9,008 nucleotides of DNA from Desulfocapsa sp. GTDB lineage: Bacteria; Desulfobacterota; Desulfobulbia; Desulfobulbales; Desulfocapsaceae. Location of the stretch: NCBI GenBank assembly GCA_030635405.1, contig DAOVZA010000056.1:1-9008 (forward strand). Reading direction: 5' to 3'. The position numbers and the translations under genes were made by a program. The notes under the pieces were generated by a model. The model ran no database searches and was not told the origin of the DNA. It worked only from the letters and a program-made list of their open reading frames with translations. This document shows positions 6,701 to 9,008 of this stretch, piece after piece; position 1 is the first letter of the stretch; each line of letters begins with the position of its first letter.

Positions 6701-7585
6701 ATGAAATTTTTTAAAGTCCATCTCCTGATGTTCCTCTGTGCTGTCATTGTGTCCGGTTCCTTTCCGGTGATGGCAGCCATCACCCATGATCTTGATCCAG
6801 CTGTTCTCACCCTTGTTCGTTTTGCTCTTGCTACGCTTGTTTTTACCCCCATTATCTGGTTTCGTTATACCTTTGTTGTCTCCTTTGCTGCCCTTGTTCG
6901 TTACTCTCTGATATCTGCTACACTGGTATTTTTCTTCTGGTGTATGTTTCTCTCCCTTCGTTATACAACTGCTTTAAATACCGGCGCAATATATACCATT
7001 ATTCCTGGTCTTTCCGGCATGTACGCCATGGTTCTAAATAGAGAACGACTGGGCCGAGTCCGTCTTGTGGCTTTAGCTTTAGGGGTTGTGGGAGCTCTCT
7101 GGGTTGTTTTTAAAGGAGATCCTGCTCTGCTTACTGAATTCTACTGGAACAGGGGGGATTTGATTTTCCTTGCTGGTTGTTTCGTCCTTGGTCTCTATGG
7201 CCCTCTGATTCGTATGTTTCAACGAGGTGAACCAATGATGCAGATGTCCTTCTGGGTCATGGTTACGGGTACATTTTGGTTGTTGCTTTTGGCAGGGCCA
7301 AAGGTGCTGGATGTCTCATGGGGAGATATTCCCTACAAAGTATGGGGTGGTGTCGCTTATCTGGCAGTCTTTTCAACGGGGATTACTTTCTTTATCACAC
7401 AGTACTCCATCCTTTTTCTTGGCCCAACCAGGGTCATTGCTTACTCCTATCTCAATCCGGGACTTGTTCTGTTGCTGGAGCTTCTTTTTAGAGGCACGTG
7501 GCCAGAAGTACAGGTTCTCCCCGGTATAGTGATCGTTTTAGTTGCCATGGTGGTTGTTCAAAGAGGAAGTTTTGTTGAACAATAA
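6701..7585 (+). CDS. EamA-domain transporter, drug/metabolite transporter (DMT) superfamily
   Basis: An inner-membrane protein of 294 residues, the usual size for the ten-helix, two-EamA-repeat members of this superfamily, which export metabolites, amino acids or drugs. Hydrophobic helices follow one another along nearly the whole length. The two halves end in the typical way: the first in IIPGLSGMYAMVLNRERLG (about 101-118, with Glu115) and the second in YLNPGLVLLLELLFRG (about 250-265, with Pro253 and Glu260). The first helix begins right after MKFFK. The substrate cannot be read from sequence, and RhaT- or YdcZ-like specificity should not be assumed. It is 65 bases after the zinc-ribbon gene on the same strand, so read-through is possible but not shown. 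Family assignment is secure; the physiological role is unknown. Confidence 0.93.
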   Translation: MKFFKVHLLMFLCAVIVSGSFPVMAAITHDLDPAVLTLVRFALATLVFTPIIWFRYTFVVSFAALVRYSLISATLVFFFWCMFLSLRYTTALNTGAIYTIIPGLSGMYAMVLNRERLGRVRLVALALGVVGALWVVFKGDPALLTEFYWNRGDLIFLAGCFVLGLYGPLIRMFQRGEPMMQMSFWVMVTGTFWLLLLAGPKVLDVSWGDIPYKVWGGVAYLAVFSTGITFFITQYSILFLGPTRVIAYSYLNPGLVLLLELLFRGTWPEVQVLPGIVIVLVAMVVVQRGSFVEQ

Positions 7586-7596
7586 GTAACTCGTTT

Positions 7597-7629
7597 CTTT
7601 TTTTTAAAAAAGATTTCATTTTTTTCTCC
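7597..7629 (+). terminator. A/T-only inverted repeat and T-run after the transporter gene
   Basis: C, eight T, six A and G (7597-7612) form a small A/T inverted repeat, followed by ATTTCATTTTTTTCTCC. The stem has almost no GC, so as an RNA hairpin it would be unstable. It may act as a weak terminator, or the region may only be AT-rich leader for the receptor gene. Confidence 0.25.
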
Positions 7630-7687
7630 TTAGCACATATACTTTAATTGATGACCTGAAAAATAAAGATTTTGTACGTGAAAATAT

Positions 7688-7694
7688 AGGAGAG
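7688..7694 (+). promoter_or_regulatory. Ribosome binding site of the chemoreceptor gene
   Basis: AGGAGAG, with its AGGAG core ending 6 bases before the ATG at 7699. It is a strong match and fixes the start of the receptor, whose first residues (MFKKFLPQTVKARLLG) lead directly into a first membrane helix. Confidence 0.8.
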
Positions 7695-7698
7695 CTAT

Positions 7699-9008
7699 AT
7701 GTTTAAGAAGTTTCTACCGCAAACAGTTAAAGCTAGATTGTTGGGTATGATTGGTTTTTCTTTCTCTTTATTAATTGCAGCCACGGTTATATTGACGGCA
7801 GTTGAAAAAAAGAAAACATTTTTGATGGGCGAAACTTTACGTCTTGAAGGCAGCTTTAACGGGGTATATAAGGCCTTCGAAGATTCTGCCCGTTCAGCAA
7901 CAGCCATGGCTATTTTGGTTGCTTCAATGCCGGATGTACAAAAAGAATTTAATGATCGTAATCGTGAAAAGTTAATGGATCTCACCCTTCCTTTTTTCAA
8001 GAATGAAAAGGAACGGCTCTCTCTTGCCCAGTTTCAGTTTCACCTGCCTCCAGCCACTTCTTTTCTAAGGCTTCATAAACCAAAAAAATTTGGTGATGAC
8101 CTCTCTTCCATTCGTCAAACTGTAATTCAGGTAAATAGAACAAAACAAACTCTTTCAGGACTTGAGGTTGGACGGGCTGGTCTTGGTATTCGGGGTGTTG
8201 TTCCTGTAATGATGGATAGTAAGCATCTCGGTTCAGTGGAATTTGGTATTAAGCTTGATGACAAGATGCTTATCCGCCTGAAAGAGACACTTGGTGTGGA
8301 TATATCAGTGATTATTCCAGATGGCACAGGTTTTAAGTTTCTTGCTAAAACACACTCTCTGGAGATACCTCAAAAAAGTTATCCCTGGCTTCAGAAAATC
8401 ATGAAACTTAATGAAGGAGTCAGGTTTAAGCAGGTCGAAAAGAATGGTAAGACCATGATGACTGCCTATGGCCCATTGCTTGATTATAGTGGCAAGACCA
8501 TAGGTGTTTTGGCTCTGCCTTCGGATATATCTGGGCTTATAGCTGAAATTAAAACGAATATGTATAAAATGGCTGCGGCCGGATTGGTTGCGTTTCTTCT
8601 CACCTTGCTTGCAGTTTATTTCTTGTTGAATGTCCTTGTGAACAATCCATTAAAGCAGTTGGTTGCAAAATTTCAGTTGGCAGGACAAGGTGATCTCACC
8701 CAGCATATGGAGAGTAACAGACTGGTAGCGGTTAATTGTTCTGAGGAGCTGAAATGCGGTAAGTCTGACTGCAGTAGTTTTGGATCTGTCTGCAAATGCT
8801 GGGAACAGAGCGGTTCTTTCTCGACAAATGTTGAGTGTCCAAAAATTCTCAATGGGGAGTATGAAACCTGTCGAGAGTGTGATCTTTATAAAGAAGGCGT
8901 TCGGGATGAATTTGCAGAGCTTGCCACGGCCTTCAACTCATTTCTTGGCAATGTTCGTAGGATGGTTATTGATATCCAGGGAAGTGTTAATGCTACGACT
9001 GACGCATC
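7699..9008 (+). CDS. Methyl-accepting chemotaxis protein with double-Cache sensor and Cys-rich HAMP insert (partial, C-terminus beyond window)
   Basis: A transmembrane receptor expected to sense a small ligand outside the inner membrane and control CheA. The first 436 codons are here, and the frame is open at the right edge. Helix 1 spans about residues 13-34. The extracytoplasmic sensor (about 35-285) has features I associate with the dCache_3 type: AQFQFHLPPATSFLRLH (110-126) and GLEVGRAGLGIRGVVPV (154-170). Helix 2 is at about 290-313. HAMP begins NNPLKQLVAKF (315-325), but its connector is split by about 55 residues with eight cysteines (347, 353, 358, 365, 367, 380, 391, 394) before the second HAMP helix resumes at DEFAELATAFNSFLGNV (about 402-418). 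The visible end (RMVIDIQGSVNATTDA) matches the start of an MCP signalling domain. The signalling tip is not seen, so a histidine kinase or diguanylate cyclase remains possible. Confidence 0.88.
   Translation, partial: MFKKFLPQTVKARLLGMIGFSFSLLIAATVILTAVEKKKTFLMGETLRLEGSFNGVYKAFEDSARSATAMAILVASMPDVQKEFNDRNREKLMDLTLPFFKNEKERLSLAQFQFHLPPATSFLRLHKPKKFGDDLSSIRQTVIQVNRTKQTLSGLEVGRAGLGIRGVVPVMMDSKHLGSVEFGIKLDDKMLIRLKETLGVDISVIIPDGTGFKFLAKTHSLEIPQKSYPWLQKIMKLNEGVRFKQVEKNGKTMMTAYGPLLDYSGKTIGVLALPSDISGLIAEIKTNMYKMAAAGLVAFLLTLLAVYFLLNVLVNNPLKQLVAKFQLAGQGDLTQHMESNRLVAVNCSEELKCGKSDCSSFGSVCKCWEQSGSFSTNVECPKILNGEYETCRECDLYKEGVRDEFAELATAFNSFLGNVRRMVIDIQGSVNATTDA

Noticed and set aside
6463..6852. Long Ser/Arg-rich minus-strand frames opposite the acidic tail
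   Set aside because: Runs of GAA/GAG/GAT codons read backwards give long Ser/Phe/Leu/Arg-rich open frames; this is a composition artefact.
7648..7698. Possible sigma28 or sigma70 promoter before the chemoreceptor gene
   Set aside because: TAAAG at 7664 is not followed by a GCCGATAA-like element, and TTGATG at 7648 has no convincing -10 at the right distance.
1..9008. Search for CRISPR arrays, tRNAs, insertion-sequence ends, attachment sites and riboswitches
   Set aside because: I saw no spaced direct repeats, cloverleaf sequence, transposase or integrase frame, or known riboswitch core. All genes look like stable chromosomal genes with similar base composition.

Overview
The window looks like ordinary chromosome from a Gram-negative, probably anaerobic bacterium of moderate to low GC. 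I would guess Desulfobacterota, perhaps Desulfobulbales. The guess rests on three things: a chemoreceptor with a cysteine-rich insert inside its HAMP domain, a zinc-finger/acidic/membrane protein with an MJ0042-type N-terminus, and a divergent GGGHFSGR-type chorismate synthase. This is inference; there is no rRNA marker. I see no tRNA, rRNA, CRISPR array, insertion sequence or integrase.

Layout. (1) Positions 2-94 may be the 3' end of a gene that starts left of the window. It is followed by aroC (chorismate synthase, + strand, 116-1093). (2) A minus-strand block is transcribed right to left: folA (dihydrofolate reductase, 4373-4849), then hrpB (DEAH-box helicase, 1832-4348) 24 bases after it, then, after a 222-base gap, a small two-helix membrane protein of DUF3592-like build (1109-1609). 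That last gene converges on aroC with only 15 bases between the stop codons. (3) A divergent intergenic region (4850-5018) separates folA from a plus-strand series: a 538-residue protein with three CxxC/CxxC zinc ribbons, very acidic linkers and a polytopic membrane domain (5019-6635), an EamA/DMT-family transporter (6701-7585), and the first 436 codons of a methyl-accepting chemotaxis protein (from 7699, cut by the right edge).

How the genes relate. aroC supplies chorismate, the precursor of aromatic amino acids and of the pABA part of folate, and folA recycles dihydrofolate. They are on opposite strands, so the metabolic link may be coincidental. folA and hrpB are probably co-transcribed without a known functional link. 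The zinc-ribbon membrane protein, the transporter and the receptor share a strand, but gaps of 65 and 113 bases leave open whether they form one unit. I found no defence, mobile or biosynthetic system. The two points most worth following are the triple-ribbon acidic membrane protein and the eight-cysteine insert splitting the receptor's HAMP domain.

Three starts were moved inward from the longest open frame. The 538-residue protein (5019) and the transporter (6701) were moved to an ATG with a good ribosome binding site. hrpB (4348) was moved on family N-terminal fit.
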